38,342 bases of DNA from positions 1 through 38,342 of IMG/VR virus record IMGVR_UViG_3300013120_000020; one strand, given 5' to 3'. Shown here piece after piece: positions 1 to 6,360 of this stretch. This DNA is from a virus. The stretch's first letter is position 1. The number at the start of each line of letters is the position of its first letter. A model generated the notes under the pieces. It had not been told where the DNA came from and made no database searches. It saw nothing but the letters and a program-made list of their open reading frames with translations. Made by a program: the position numbers and the translations under genes.

Positions 1-119
1 CATTTTGGGGACAGTGATCATTCTTTCTTATCCTCTCCTACATCAAAGATAATCTTCTTGTCACCTATTGTTACTGTCGGCATCTTCACCACACTCAATG
101 TTTGTTCGACTTCTCGCTT
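1..119. repeat. Direct terminal repeat, left copy (119 bp)
   Basis: Bases 1-119 are identical to 38224-38342. The repeat covers the 3' end of terS and the first bases of terL. Removing one copy joins the two genes with a normal ATGA overlap, so this is most likely the overlap left when a circular or terminally redundant genome is assembled as a linear contig. It does not by itself show what the physical virion ends are. Confidence 0.97.
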
Positions 120-479
120 ATCTCTCCATCCATAAACGTTTTTGCCCATAAATATAGCAAAAGCTGGATTATATAAGCCCTTCAAAGCGTTTTTTTGCCA
201 AATATCCTCTTGTAATTCTGTGGCTCTTTTATAAGCGGCGGAAAATTCAGGATACTTATCTGCCCATTCCCTTAAGGTACAACGGTTTACATCAATCGAG
301 TGAGCAAATCTTGCAAGTGTGGGAAGTTCATTGGCAACTTCAATTTCTTTTTCTTTCTCGTCACCATTTTTATAATAAAATCTTTCGTGGGTTATTTTGG
401 TTGGTTTTATATCGAAGTACGCTACTATCTCTTCACAATACTTGGGGTCGTAATCAGTAGGCCTTCCGGCTGGGGACAT
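18..479 (-). CDS. terS: Terminase small subunit
   Basis: A 153-residue protein that probably recognises phage DNA and recruits the large terminase for packaging. It opens with a GRPTDYDPKYCEEIV segment typical of phage small terminases. A helix-turn-helix-like stretch follows around residues 53-75 (LARFAHSIDVNRCTLREWA), which would bind DNA. A C-terminal part ends in acidic and basic residues. The start follows AGGAGG at good spacing and lies only about 15 bases below a consensus promoter. Its stop overlaps the terL ATG (ATGA) once the genome is circularised, which supports the pairing. The family assignment rests on sequence character and on adjacency to a clear large terminase. Confidence 0.85.
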   Translation of the reverse strand: MSPAGRPTDYDPKYCEEIVAYFDIKPTKITHERFYYKNGDEKEKEIEVANELPTLARFAHSIDVNRCTLREWADKYPEFSAAYKRATELQEDIWQKNALKGLYNPAFAIFMGKNVYGWRDKREVEQTLSVVKMPTVTIGDKKIIFDVGEDKKE

Positions 480-499
480 AACGCTATCCTCCTGTGGCC

Positions 500-528
500 A
501 TTATACAGGAAGAAGCAACACATGTCAA
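500..528 (-). promoter_or_regulatory. Consensus sigma70 promoter for the packaging/late operon
   Basis: On the minus strand the -35 is TTGACA (528-523), the spacer is exactly 17 bases and the -10 is TATAAT (505-500). The region above the -35 is AT-rich. Transcription should start near 493-495, giving a very short leader with AGGAGG before the terS ATG at 479. A 6-bp inverted repeat, TTATAC and GTATAA, flanks the -35 and overlaps the -10 (501-506 and 529-534), so a regulator could sit here. It is the only strong promoter I see ahead of the structural genes. Confidence 0.85.
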
Positions 529-540
529 CGTATAACAATA

Positions 541-825
541 TTAAACTTTATTTTTTTCTCTCAGGCGAGACATCAAAATCTCCCCGGTATCGTGAAGATC
601 AATCTCTCCTATCTTTTTTGCTATCGCTCCTAAGACTTCCCATTGGCCTTTCGTATACATTCCAGCAAAAGGATATCGGGCTTCTTTAAATTTTCCATTT
701 ATAAAAATGATAACCACCTCTCCAAACACATCTGGCTCATGACATCCAAGACTGTTTATCTGGTAAGTATATTTCTCCGTGATTTCTTTTTCTTCATTAT
801 ACAATCTTCGTTCTACTACTGCCAT
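541..825 (-). CDS. Hypothetical protein, 94 aa
   Basis: I do not recognise this family. The protein is soluble and mixed alpha/beta in character. A hydrophobic beta-like segment (GEVVIIFINGKF, about residues 35-46) lies in the middle and a helical tail (GQWEVLGAIAKKIGEIDL) toward the end. The ATG follows TAGGAGAATAAG, a good ribosome site. It is the last gene before the late promoter, so it ends the early operon. Confidence 0.7.
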   Translation of the reverse strand: MAVVERRLYNEEKEITEKYTYQINSLGCHEPDVFGEVVIIFINGKFKEARYPFAGMYTKGQWEVLGAIAKKIGEIDLHDTGEILMSRLREKNKV

Positions 826-839
826 CTTATTCTCCTATT

Positions 840-1043
840 TTACTTCTTTATCAACCCTTCTTTTATCCACCTCCGATATTTTCTTCGATATTCTTTGTGA
901 TACTCTGGGTTGTTTTCGTTCCATCTTTTAATAGCGAAGTCTCTACTCTGTTTACTGCATATCTTACTACACATCCTCTGGTTGCCATGATCCTTTTTAA
1001 ATCTTCTCTCACAAACCTCACAAATCGAATATCTTTCCCTCAT
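840..1043 (-). CDS. Small treble-clef zinc-finger protein
   Basis: A 67-residue basic protein with an N-terminal four-cysteine finger (CEVC, then CSKIC about 16 residues later) and a long arginine/lysine-rich helix. It probably binds DNA or RNA. The same finger layout occurs in the two HNH endonucleases and the first early protein of this genome. The ATG at 1043 follows GGAGGAGGTGATTG, which favours it over an upstream in-frame TTG. The function is unknown: it could be a regulator or a remnant of an HNH endonuclease N-terminus. Confidence 0.7.
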   Translation of the reverse strand: MRERYSICEVCERRFKKDHGNQRMCSKICSKQSRDFAIKRWNENNPEYHKEYRRKYRRWIKEGLIKK

Positions 1044-1057
1044 CAATCACCTCCTCC

Positions 1058-1231
1058 TTAGGGCCCAAGGCGAGTTCCACCTCCCCACAAATGTTTAATA
1101 ATTCCAAAATCCATTATTAACCCCATAACTATGGACATAGTACACAAGCAAGCAACAATAGTTTTCCCAGAGCTGTCTTCTTCTTCCCACTTAAACCTAT
1201 CCAGTAGGAAAAGTATAAGCATAGTTATCAT
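1058..1231 (-). CDS. Small membrane protein, 57 aa
   Basis: The gene starts at ATG 1231 behind AGGAGGTGAGAG. The short N-terminus MITMLILFLLD is hydrophobic and is followed by an acidic stretch (WEEEDSSG). A second hydrophobic segment (TIVACLCTMSIVMGLIMDFGII) makes a likely membrane helix. It packs 3 bases after the preceding small gene and shares the same strong ribosome-site style, which supports it being translated. I do not recognise the family. Confidence 0.55.
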   Translation of the reverse strand: MITMLILFLLDRFKWEEEDSSGKTIVACLCTMSIVMGLIMDFGIIKHLWGGGTRLGP

Positions 1232-1234
1232 CTC

Positions 1235-1366
1235 TCACCTCCTTCTATTTCTCATAAACCACACCCATTCTATCAAATCAATGATCTTCACGCTCACAAA
1301 AACAGAGATCATTATTCCGAACCCGAATGCTATCCCCCGCAAAATTGCCTCTAATAAATCAATCAT
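1235..1366 (-). CDS. Small single-pass membrane protein, 43 aa
   Basis: It starts at ATG 1366 inside the end of the preceding gene, an 8-base overlap suggesting translational coupling. One long hydrophobic segment (about residues 8-33) is followed by a basic tail (MRNRRR), so the tail would be cytoplasmic. Its final codons AGAAGGAGGTGA also provide the ribosome site for the next gene. The function is unknown. Confidence 0.5.
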   Translation of the reverse strand: MIDLLEAILRGIAFGFGIMISVFVSVKIIDLIEWVWFMRNRRR

Positions 1367-1538
1367 CTGGTAAATTATCTATTCTGATCTCATCTTCGCT
1401 ATCTCGATATATCTGGTAGACTCCATAGGTGGTTGCTACAATTATACTATTCTTATACCTACAGATCCCCTTTACCTCTTCACCATCGCCAAATGCCAAT
1501 AAAGTCTTAAACCTCGCGTTTTCTTTTGGATCACTCAT
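1359..1538 (-). CDS. Hypothetical protein, 59 aa
   Basis: It starts at ATG 1538 after GGAGGAGGTGATTG with a 6-base extension through a short ATGTATG. The sequence begins MSDPKENARFKTLLAFGD and contains beta-like segments (SIIVATTYGVYQIYRD). It ends in an acidic tail overlapping the next small membrane protein. It is a small soluble protein with no family I recognise. Coding is supported by the ribosome site, the overlap with its neighbour and the packing of the whole train. Confidence 0.5.
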   Translation of the reverse strand: MSDPKENARFKTLLAFGDGEEVKGICRYKNSIIVATTYGVYQIYRDSEDEIRIDNLPDD

Positions 1539-1572
1539 ACATCAATCACCTCCTCCTTTATCCTCTTGATTT

Positions 1573-1731
1573 CTATTGAACAAACATTGAACAAACAATG
1601 TACATGCTACCCCTCAAGCAATCAATAAATGTACTCAATGCATCCTCATGAATTATAAATCTGTGTATACACTGGGAATCAGAGAAAGTAACTGCTACCT
1701 CATATTCGCAGCCATCATTTATGTCAATCAT
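1573..1731 (-). CDS. Hypothetical protein, 52 aa
   Basis: It starts at ATG 1731, overlapping the end of the nuclease-HNH gene by 8 bases, with AAAGAG just upstream. The protein begins MIDINDGCEYEVAVTFSDS and carries four cysteines. I see no known motif. The overlap is what supports translation, because the ribosome site is only moderate. A TTGACA occurs inside it (1727-1722) but has no good -10. Confidence 0.4.
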   Translation of the reverse strand: MIDINDGCEYEVAVTFSDSQCIHRFIIHEDALSTFIDCLRGSMYIVCSMFVQ

Positions 1732-2587
1732 ACATCTCTTTCACCCACCCCCATCGATTTATTCTCTGCTCTACCGTCATATGGCAACTCGGGCAAAAAG
1801 TAACAAGATTGGCTTCAGAATTATCTTGGCTTATTCTATAAGGCACAATATGGTGAATATGTAATTCGTTACTCGTAGCCCTACATCTTTGGCATCTATG
1901 GTCATCTCTTTTTAGTATGATCTTGCGAATCTTTTGCCACGCCATGCTGTTCAAGCCTTTTTTGTGGGCCGTGTCTATTCCTCCTCTCCATCGCGGATGC
2001 TTTTCTCCTTCCATACTTTTCCCCAAAGCCACCCCGTAGCACTTCCTCGAACAATGCTTTAAGATAATCGATGCTGATTTTGATACTGTAAACTCTTTGT
2101 TGCATACCTCACATATCTTAATTATTTGATTCTTCCTTTGCTGTTTTCGGTAACAATCCATCCCACAATATATTTGATCTTTATCCACCGATTCTATATC
2201 AAACCATTCTCTACAATTTGGACAGCATCTACTTCGGATGATTCGTCTACAATCCACATTCTTCTCTTTTCTGAATTCTCCTCGCACATTCCTCCGACGG
2301 TAAATATCTCTATATACCCAAGTCTCTTCCCAACATTTTACTGGCATTTTCAAACTCTTTATAGCATCCCTCGTTTTCTGGTCAATTCTGTTTGATTTTA
2401 CTTGGATGAAGCGAATGTGCTCACCCTCCGGATGAAGGGCCACCACATCAAAGAGCCCAAAAAGATCAATATTCAGAAACTTATGCCGGACAGTTTTCCA
2501 AATAATGTAGCCTTCGGCCCGGAGTTCATCAGCACAGAGCTTCTCTTTGCGTTTTCCTTTAGCTACTTTGATAATCCCTTTCTTCAT
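1724..2587 (-). CDS. PD-(D/E)XK-like nuclease fused to zinc fingers and an HNH endonuclease
   Basis: A 287-residue protein made of three parts. Residues 1-105 resemble a small resolvase or VRR-type nuclease: an N-terminal KGKRKEKLCADEL helix with a Glu, a DLFGLFDVVA strand with the likely catalytic Asp 47, and IQVKSN (62-66) as the (D/E)XK-like strand. Residues 121-185 hold two four-cysteine fingers (CPNC...CGMDC and CEVC...CSRKC). Residues 200-287 form an HNH domain with CQRC (232-235), HIHH (243-246) and CPSCH (265-269). The ATG overlaps the upstream small gene by 4 bases. It is probably a Holliday-junction or repair-type nuclease that has acquired a homing-type HNH module. The roles are inferred from motifs. 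Confidence 0.75.
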   Translation of the reverse strand: MKKGIIKVAKGKRKEKLCADELRAEGYIIWKTVRHKFLNIDLFGLFDVVALHPEGEHIRFIQVKSNRIDQKTRDAIKSLKMPVKCWEETWVYRDIYRRRNVRGEFRKEKNVDCRRIIRSRCCPNCREWFDIESVDKDQIYCGMDCYRKQQRKNQIIKICEVCNKEFTVSKSASIILKHCSRKCYGVALGKSMEGEKHPRWRGGIDTAHKKGLNSMAWQKIRKIILKRDDHRCQRCRATSNELHIHHIVPYRISQDNSEANLVTFCPSCHMTVEQRINRWGWVKEMYD

Positions 2588-2745
2588 GGTCTTTTCCCAA
2601 ATGCTCCTTTTTGATTTACTATTTTCCCGGTGTATTTACTCTTGCGTGGTAATGTTCCGTAAGGAGCCGTAGATATCTCTATATGAGCCTTCTTTATTTT
2701 CCTCTTATTATGACTAACATTTTTGCCTACTAAATTTTCATTCAT
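2584..2745 (-). CDS. Small basic protein, 53 aa
   Basis: It starts at ATG 2745 behind GGAGGGGATAGA, overlaps the stop of the upstream gene by 4 bases, and overlaps the nuclease-HNH start by 4 bases (ATGA). It is lysine-rich with no cysteines (MNENLVGKNVSHNKRKIKKA at the start). The basic character suggests binding to nucleic acid. No family is recognised. Overlaps at both ends make translation likely. Confidence 0.55.
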   Translation of the reverse strand: MNENLVGKNVSHNKRKIKKAHIEISTAPYGTLPRKSKYTGKIVNQKGAFGKRP

Positions 2746-3008
2746 TCTATCCCCTCCATCGCATAATCAACTATGGCTTGAGCAATATGCCTTTTATATC
2801 TTCCTGAATACCCATCTTCAAAAGTTTTATCTGCCTTTTTTATAATTTCTACCACCTTCTCCACCGTAAAGCGGGATTTGAGGGCTTGGGTGAAATCCAT
2901 ACACTTTATAGCACATTTAAGGGCTTCTTTTTGGGAATACCCACCGCCTCTTTCTTCATAGAGTTTTATCATTAACCTCAAAACATTTATTTCTGATTGA
3001 TACCCCAT
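2742..3008 (-). CDS. Hypothetical helical protein, 88 aa
   Basis: The protein is almost wholly helical, with an N-terminal helix (SEINVLRLMIKLYEERGGG), a second region with a KCAIKCMDF core and a C-terminal helix (RHIAQAIVDYAMEGIE). It is small, soluble and unrecognised. The ATG follows GAGGAGTGAT, and the gene is one base from the stop of the upstream gene, so it is probably translated with its neighbours. Confidence 0.65.
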   Translation of the reverse strand: MGYQSEINVLRLMIKLYEERGGGYSQKEALKCAIKCMDFTQALKSRFTVEKVVEIIKKADKTFEDGYSGRYKRHIAQAIVDYAMEGIE

Positions 3009-3009
3009 A

Positions 3010-3216
3010 TCACTCCTCTAGTTTCTTACTATTCTCCCATTCTTCATATAACCGATATAACTCATCTCCACTATATTTTCTGGGGTCTTTGGGCAATTGG
3101 AGGGCAAATTCCATCAACGTATCATAGTCAGTATAATATATGTTTCCCCACACAATATCCATTGTATCGCAACCAAAACAACTAGTCCTACCATCGCTAA
3201 TAATTACCCAACTCAT
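3010..3216 (-). CDS. Hypothetical protein, 68 aa
   Basis: I chose ATG 3216, which follows GGAGGAGTGAT, over an upstream in-frame start lacking a ribosome site. The N-terminus looks beta-rich (MSWVIISDGRTSCFGCDTMD) and the C-terminus is a charged helix (YRLYEEWENSKKLEE). A CFGC pair is present but no second pair, so a zinc site is not evident. Function unknown. It lies directly downstream of the tRNA-like element. Confidence 0.6.
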   Translation of the reverse strand: MSWVIISDGRTSCFGCDTMDIVWGNIYYTDYDTLMEFALQLPKDPRKYSGDELYRLYEEWENSKKLEE

Positions 3217-3277
3217 ATCACTCCTCCTTACTACCCCCAATTGTATTTTGCTATCTCGTATCTAATTTACTATGTAA

Positions 3278-3393
3278 GGCTACGGCTCGGCAGGATTTAA
3301 TACCTGCACGCTAGGGAGTTTGCCCCATACCTTCCTGTAAGCTTTTTACCAACCTTGGTCAGTTAGCGTCTAATTCCGCCACGAGCCGTAACC
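3278..3393 (-). ncRNA. tRNA-like structured RNA, possibly a degenerate class II tRNA
   Basis: The minus strand has a 7-bp acceptor-like stem (CGGCTCG 3388-3382 with CGAGCCG), extended outward by further pairs. After TG comes a 3-bp D-stem, GCG/CGC, around a loop like that of tRNA-Leu but lacking the GG pair. At the 3' end a 5-bp T-stem (GCAGG/CCTGC) abuts the acceptor strand exactly as in a tRNA, though its loop has 8 bases. The middle is too long (about 58 bases) and holds a possible CTAAC/GTTGG arm and a GGG/CCC hairpin. No CCA is encoded. It could be a decayed tRNA, an unusual tRNA-Leu/Ser type, or an RNA that mimics tRNA ends. No protein gene fits the interval. Confidence 0.4.
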
Positions 3394-3407
3394 GATTATC
3401 AAATTTT

Positions 3408-4013
3408 TTAATCCCTCCGGAAAACGAATGTCAATATATCCTCTCGCCCTAATTTTGTCTCAAAATCCTCTATCCACAACATTCTGAAACCGTTTACTGC
3501 CATATATTCCATCAGACCAACCATTGTGAAATAATGATAATGTTCATCAGGGCGAAAATGTTTGCTTTGGAGAATGTGACTTAGATTGCGAAATACCGGC
3601 ATTGATATAATAACTATCTGCTTGGCAATCCTTTCAAGGGCTCCGGCAGTATCCTTTATGTGCTCAAAACTATCGAAAAATGTGATCGCTGAGAACTTAT
3701 TCAGATCATCATTCCAAAAATCACAATACCGGTCAATCATTTTTAATAATTTTATGGCTTTGGGGTTTACATCGTATCCCCATGCCTTATCAACGCCCCA
3801 TGCTTCAATCAAATTACCTGCCCCAATACCAATATCAAGTATATTGCCGGATGATGGAATATAATCTAAAAGTAGTCTTATCCGATGCTCTGTGAGTACC
3901 TTCCCCATATCTGTATATCCATATTGACGATATTTCTCAAAGTAAGCATCGTCATACACAAAATCTTCTACCGGGTAATAGCCATATCCTTTTTCTTTAT
4001 TCCACTTCAGCAT
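3408..4013 (-). CDS. Class I SAM-dependent methyltransferase
   Basis: A 201-residue Rossmann methyltransferase. Motif I is NILDIGIGAGNL (58-68), an acidic ribose-binding position follows in WGYDVNPKAI (79-87), and the FFDSFEHI strand (112-119) matches the motif IV region of UbiE/COQ5-like small-molecule methyltransferases. It is the last gene of a three-gene glycan block with a second methyltransferase and a GT9-like transferase, overlapping the former by 17 bases. By context it probably methylates a sugar or glycan, but the substrate is unknown. Bases 3706-3727 are repeated exactly at the 3' end of the YqaJ gene. Confidence 0.8.
   Translation of the reverse strand: MLKWNKEKGYGYYPVEDFVYDDAYFEKYRQYGYTDMGKVLTEHRIRLLLDYIPSSGNILDIGIGAGNLIEAWGVDKAWGYDVNPKAIKLLKMIDRYCDFWNDDLNKFSAITFFDSFEHIKDTAGALERIAKQIVIISMPVFRNLSHILQSKHFRPDEHYHYFTMVGLMEYMAVNGFRMLWIEDFETKLGREDILTFVFRRD
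3706..3727. repeat. 22-bp exact repeat, copy inside methyltransferase gene
   Basis: Identical to 11827-11848 in the same orientation, starting TCATCATTCC and ending TCACAAT. Here it encodes part of the YCDFWNDD segment. In the other copy it is read in a different frame as the C-terminus of the YqaJ protein, so shared protein ancestry does not explain it. Confidence 0.9.
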
Positions 4014-4524
4014 ATTCTTCTATTATTGCCTTTCCTTTTCGCCATACTGTTAGAAAGTTATGCCATTCATCAGCTTCATCTTCGCCATGAACAAGACAAT
4101 ACCTATGATGAAGTTCCTGATAAATCACATCAAAATCAAAGTCATGTCGGTGTTCGGGCTCATTTATTGCAAGGTATTTCTCCCAAGATTTGTGCGGAAG
4201 GTAAAGAACCAAATATCCTTGAGGCTTCAACACTCTCGTCCATTCAGAAATAGCATCTCGCCAATCAACTAAGTGCTCAAGGCAATGGCTACTGAATACA
4301 AAATCCTGGGTAGCCGGCCCTATCCCATATAAATCTATCGCATCTCTTACATAATGAACAGTACCTACTTGTTGCATGAATTTGATACATTCTGTCTGGA
4401 TATCTACTCCGCTTGCGGAAGGAAAAGGCTGATACCCACATCCAATATCTATGCCAAATCCCCGGCAATACTTTTCAATTTCCTGAGTTCTCCAAATCCA
4501 TCCTGGTAAGCTTTTTGGTATCAT
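3997..4524 (-). CDS. Class I SAM-dependent methyltransferase
   Basis: A 175-residue methyltransferase with motif I as GFGIDIGCGYQPFP (22-35), an acidic residue in GVDIQTE, and the FVFSSHCLEHLVDW segment typical of Methyltransf_11-type enzymes. LKPQGYLVLYLPH is the late strand common to the fold. ATG 4524 follows GGAGGAAAT and is preferred over the in-frame ATG 4539, which lacks a ribosome site; it overlaps the glycosyltransferase end by 4 bases. The tight coupling suggests that both methyltransferases and the glycosyltransferase work on one glycan. The substrate cannot be read from the sequence. Confidence 0.82.
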   Translation of the reverse strand: MIPKSLPGWIWRTQEIEKYCRGFGIDIGCGYQPFPSASGVDIQTECIKFMQQVGTVHYVRDAIDLYGIGPATQDFVFSSHCLEHLVDWRDAISEWTRVLKPQGYLVLYLPHKSWEKYLAINEPEHRHDFDFDVIYQELHHRYCLVHGEDEADEWHNFLTVWRKGKAIIEEYAEVE

Positions 4525-5393
4525 ATTTCCTCCAACCATTCAAAAGTGTGTAATATCTCTGTCTCCGATATCTCTTTATTACAAGCTCTGTGCTGATTCT
4601 GTATACAATTACAGAATGGATCGGGAGCAACGAACTTGAATTTATCTAAGTCCATAATGCTTTTATCTAGCAATATGCTCGGTTTGATGCTTCCTCCAAA
4701 AATACAAAAGCACTTCGCCTTCATTGCGATACTAGCGAGCATGATGAATCCAGGAGAACATAAAACCATATCTGATAGTGCTATGAGCCCGAATACTGTT
4801 GTCCAATGAAGATTTCCATGATTGAATTCTAAATCTACTTTCTCGGGGATACCATCAAACCATTCCTCAGTATTATCTGCCACACTAATAAATGTGTAAT
4901 CTTTTCGGTGTTTTTTTATTATGAGATTGATATATTCCATACGAGGGTTACGGCTGAAGTTGTGCCATTCATGGCGGCATGAAGGGAATTTGACGAGGCA
5001 GATCTTTTTGCCATTGGCGATCATCTTAGCCCGGTAGATCCATTCAGGGTTAATGGGGATATAAAAAGAATTAGGCTCAAAAGCAGAATCAAGCCTGAAA
5101 GACTCAATTATCGTTTTTCCGTCATATATTTTTTGATCATGGTAGCACATCCTAATGACTTCGCACTTCGGAGGTAACTCTGCCCATAAAGATTCACTCT
5201 GCAATTTAATGTTCTTTTTCTGAGTTTTTAGTTCTGTATCTGGTTTCAAGAATTTTATTCCATAATCAGCCCAATAAAGTTCAGGAAAAGGCGTACAAAC
5301 ATAGACCTCATCGTGATACTTCTTGGCCTCCATTACAAAAGGCCTCATGTAAAGAGAATCACCAAGTCCGTAGTATCTGTCAAATGCTATCAT
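4521..5393 (-). CDS. GT9-like glycosyltransferase
   Basis: A 290-residue protein resembling the heptosyltransferase (GT9) superfamily. It has an N-terminal glycine loop, GLGDSLYMRPFV (9-20), a central Rossmann half with KICLVKFPSCRHEW, and a late segment (ALSDMVLCSPGFIMLASIAMKAKCFCIFGG) matching the nucleotide-sugar side. It ends with a cysteine-bearing DPFCNCIQNQHRACNKEI, as in many GT9 enzymes. It probably transfers a sugar to a surface glycan or a virion glycan. The ribosome site is weak (AAAGAAAA). Bases 4845-4866, encoding EWFDGIP, are repeated exactly at the end of recT. Confidence 0.7.
   Translation of the reverse strand: MIAFDRYYGLGDSLYMRPFVMEAKKYHDEVYVCTPFPELYWADYGIKFLKPDTELKTQKKNIKLQSESLWAELPPKCEVIRMCYHDQKIYDGKTIIESFRLDSAFEPNSFYIPINPEWIYRAKMIANGKKICLVKFPSCRHEWHNFSRNPRMEYINLIIKKHRKDYTFISVADNTEEWFDGIPEKVDLEFNHGNLHWTTVFGLIALSDMVLCSPGFIMLASIAMKAKCFCIFGGSIKPSILLDKSIMDLDKFKFVAPDPFCNCIQNQHRACNKEISETEILHTFEWLEEI
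4845..4866. repeat. 22-bp exact repeat, copy inside glycosyltransferase gene
   Basis: Identical to 9702-9723 in the same orientation, starting GGGGATACC and ending ACCATTCC. Here it is coding (EWFDGIP). In the other copy it spans the recT stop codon and forms one arm and the loop of a hairpin. Confidence 0.9.
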
Positions 5394-5464
5394 TTTTCTT
5401 TTTGGTAGCTTAGATTACAAGGATTATACGTTTACGAGCACCTCTGCTTGCTTGATTATCTCAA

Positions 5465-6208
5465 TCATTTCGCACCTCCTCCGATTTTTTTAATAATATC
5501 CTTAACCTTCTTTTGCCCCTCCGGATCTACCGGATACTTAAATTTTGGCATATCGGGTTTCTTAATCTCGGCCTTATCCATCCAGGAGCGGAGAGTAAAG
5601 TAATGAGACGCATATCGTTTGTTCTTGCTTCCAATATGGTTATTAAGTGAAATAATATATTTTTCTGTATTGCTCTGACCGTAATCCTCGATTAGTTGAT
5701 TGTATTCTTTCTCTGTTAATTTGACGAAGTCGAGATGGAGTATATATATATGTTTAGGATTAGGATTAGGATTAGGATTCAAGGATTTTGTCGGAGATTG
5801 TCGGAGATTGTCGGAATGTTCTTTAATATACTGCTGGAGAAGGTCTTGTGGTGGTTCTGGTGTCTTTCTCCTATGCTTCGTATATTTGCCCTCTTCATCA
5901 ACCCCAGAGGCATTACAGTATTGATGATTAGCCCAAGATGTAAAAAAACCCCACTCTCGTTGCCCCCCGTTCCACAGAAAAAGCAAGCCTGCCTTGTAAA
6001 ATTCGCTCTTGATCTTTTTTATGTCATTTACTCTCATCTTAGGTCGTTTTGGGTAACACATACCCTTAATTACGTCAGTGTCTGCCAAAAAACACCCCCA
6101 GTCATCCGCGAGAAGCAACCATCGTGGCCACTGATCGGCAATTCGGTCTGGTAGCTTAGCAAGCGTAGGGCTTGTCCAGATGCTATCTTTAATTACTCTG
6201 TTCGACAT
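5465..6208 (-). CDS. DnaD/lambda-O-like replication initiation protein
   Basis: A 247-residue protein. The N-terminus (MSNRVIKDSIWTSPTLAKL, then WPRWLLLADDWGCFLAD and GFFTSWANHQYC) matches the winged-helix N-terminal domain of phage replisome organisers. A low-complexity linker with four Asn-Pro repeats follows around residue 140, and then a helical C-terminus that would contact host replication proteins. The linker DNA holds iteron-like repeats (5741-5815), as in lambda O, where the origin lies inside the gene. ATG 6208 follows GAGGATAGGAA. No helicase or polymerase gene is visible, so host enzymes are probably recruited. Confidence 0.72.
   Translation of the reverse strand: MSNRVIKDSIWTSPTLAKLPDRIADQWPRWLLLADDWGCFLADTDVIKGMCYPKRPKMRVNDIKKIKSEFYKAGLLFLWNGGQREWGFFTSWANHQYCNASGVDEEGKYTKHRRKTPEPPQDLLQQYIKEHSDNLRQSPTKSLNPNPNPNPKHIYILHLDFVKLTEKEYNQLIEDYGQSNTEKYIISLNNHIGSKNKRYASHYFTLRSWMDKAEIKKPDMPKFKYPVDPEGQKKVKDIIKKIGGGAK
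5741..5815. repeat. Iteron-like repeats and AT-rich tract, putative replication origin
   Basis: Three adjacent features lie inside the replication gene. There is an alternating TA tract (5741-5751), four tandem TTAGGA units (5754-5777), and three copies of TTGTCGGAGA in tandem, the last cut to TTGTCGGA (5788-5815). The 10-bp unit is not a multiple of three and is read as different residues each time, so selection acts on DNA. Iterons beside an AT-rich tract within the initiator gene is the lambda arrangement. The origin role is inferred. Confidence 0.55.
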
Positions 6209-6360
6209 TTCCTATCCTCTTTATCAAAGCTATTAAAAGCATCCTTTAGTGTAGTAAACAAATCTGGACATTCATGCGAAAAGCCACTAGCATCGAGAGC
6301 CTCGATTATCGTAATCAATTCTGAACGGGTTAAGTGTAGCCGAGCTGCCTTAATCCACAT
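6193..6360 (-). CDS. Small hypothetical protein, 55 aa
   Basis: ATG 6360 follows AAGGAGGTTAGATT, one of the best ribosome sites in the window, and the stop overlaps the start of the replication gene by 16 bases. The protein starts MWIKAARLHLTRSELITIIE and is helical and polar, with two cysteines. The overlap suggests translation coupled to the replication protein. The family is not recognised. Confidence 0.65.
   Translation of the reverse strand: MWIKAARLHLTRSELITIIEALDASGFSHECPDLFTTLKDAFNSFDKEDRKCRTE

Noticed and set aside
1722-1727. TTGACA with TATGAG 17 bases downstream
   Set aside because: The -10 matches poorly and the site lies inside an overlapping gene pair; too weak to list as a promoter.
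1902-2105. 67-codon frame inside the nuclease-HNH gene
   Set aside because: No ribosome site or promoter was found, unlike the true nested HNH gene at 7152-7589.
5754-5815. Tandem repeats as a CRISPR array
   Set aside because: Units of 6 and 10 bp are tandem without spacers, inside a coding gene.
5735-6154. 139-codon plus-strand frame opposite the replication gene
   Set aside because: The minus-strand frame has a recognisable domain, a good ribosome site and coupling; the plus-strand frame has none of these.
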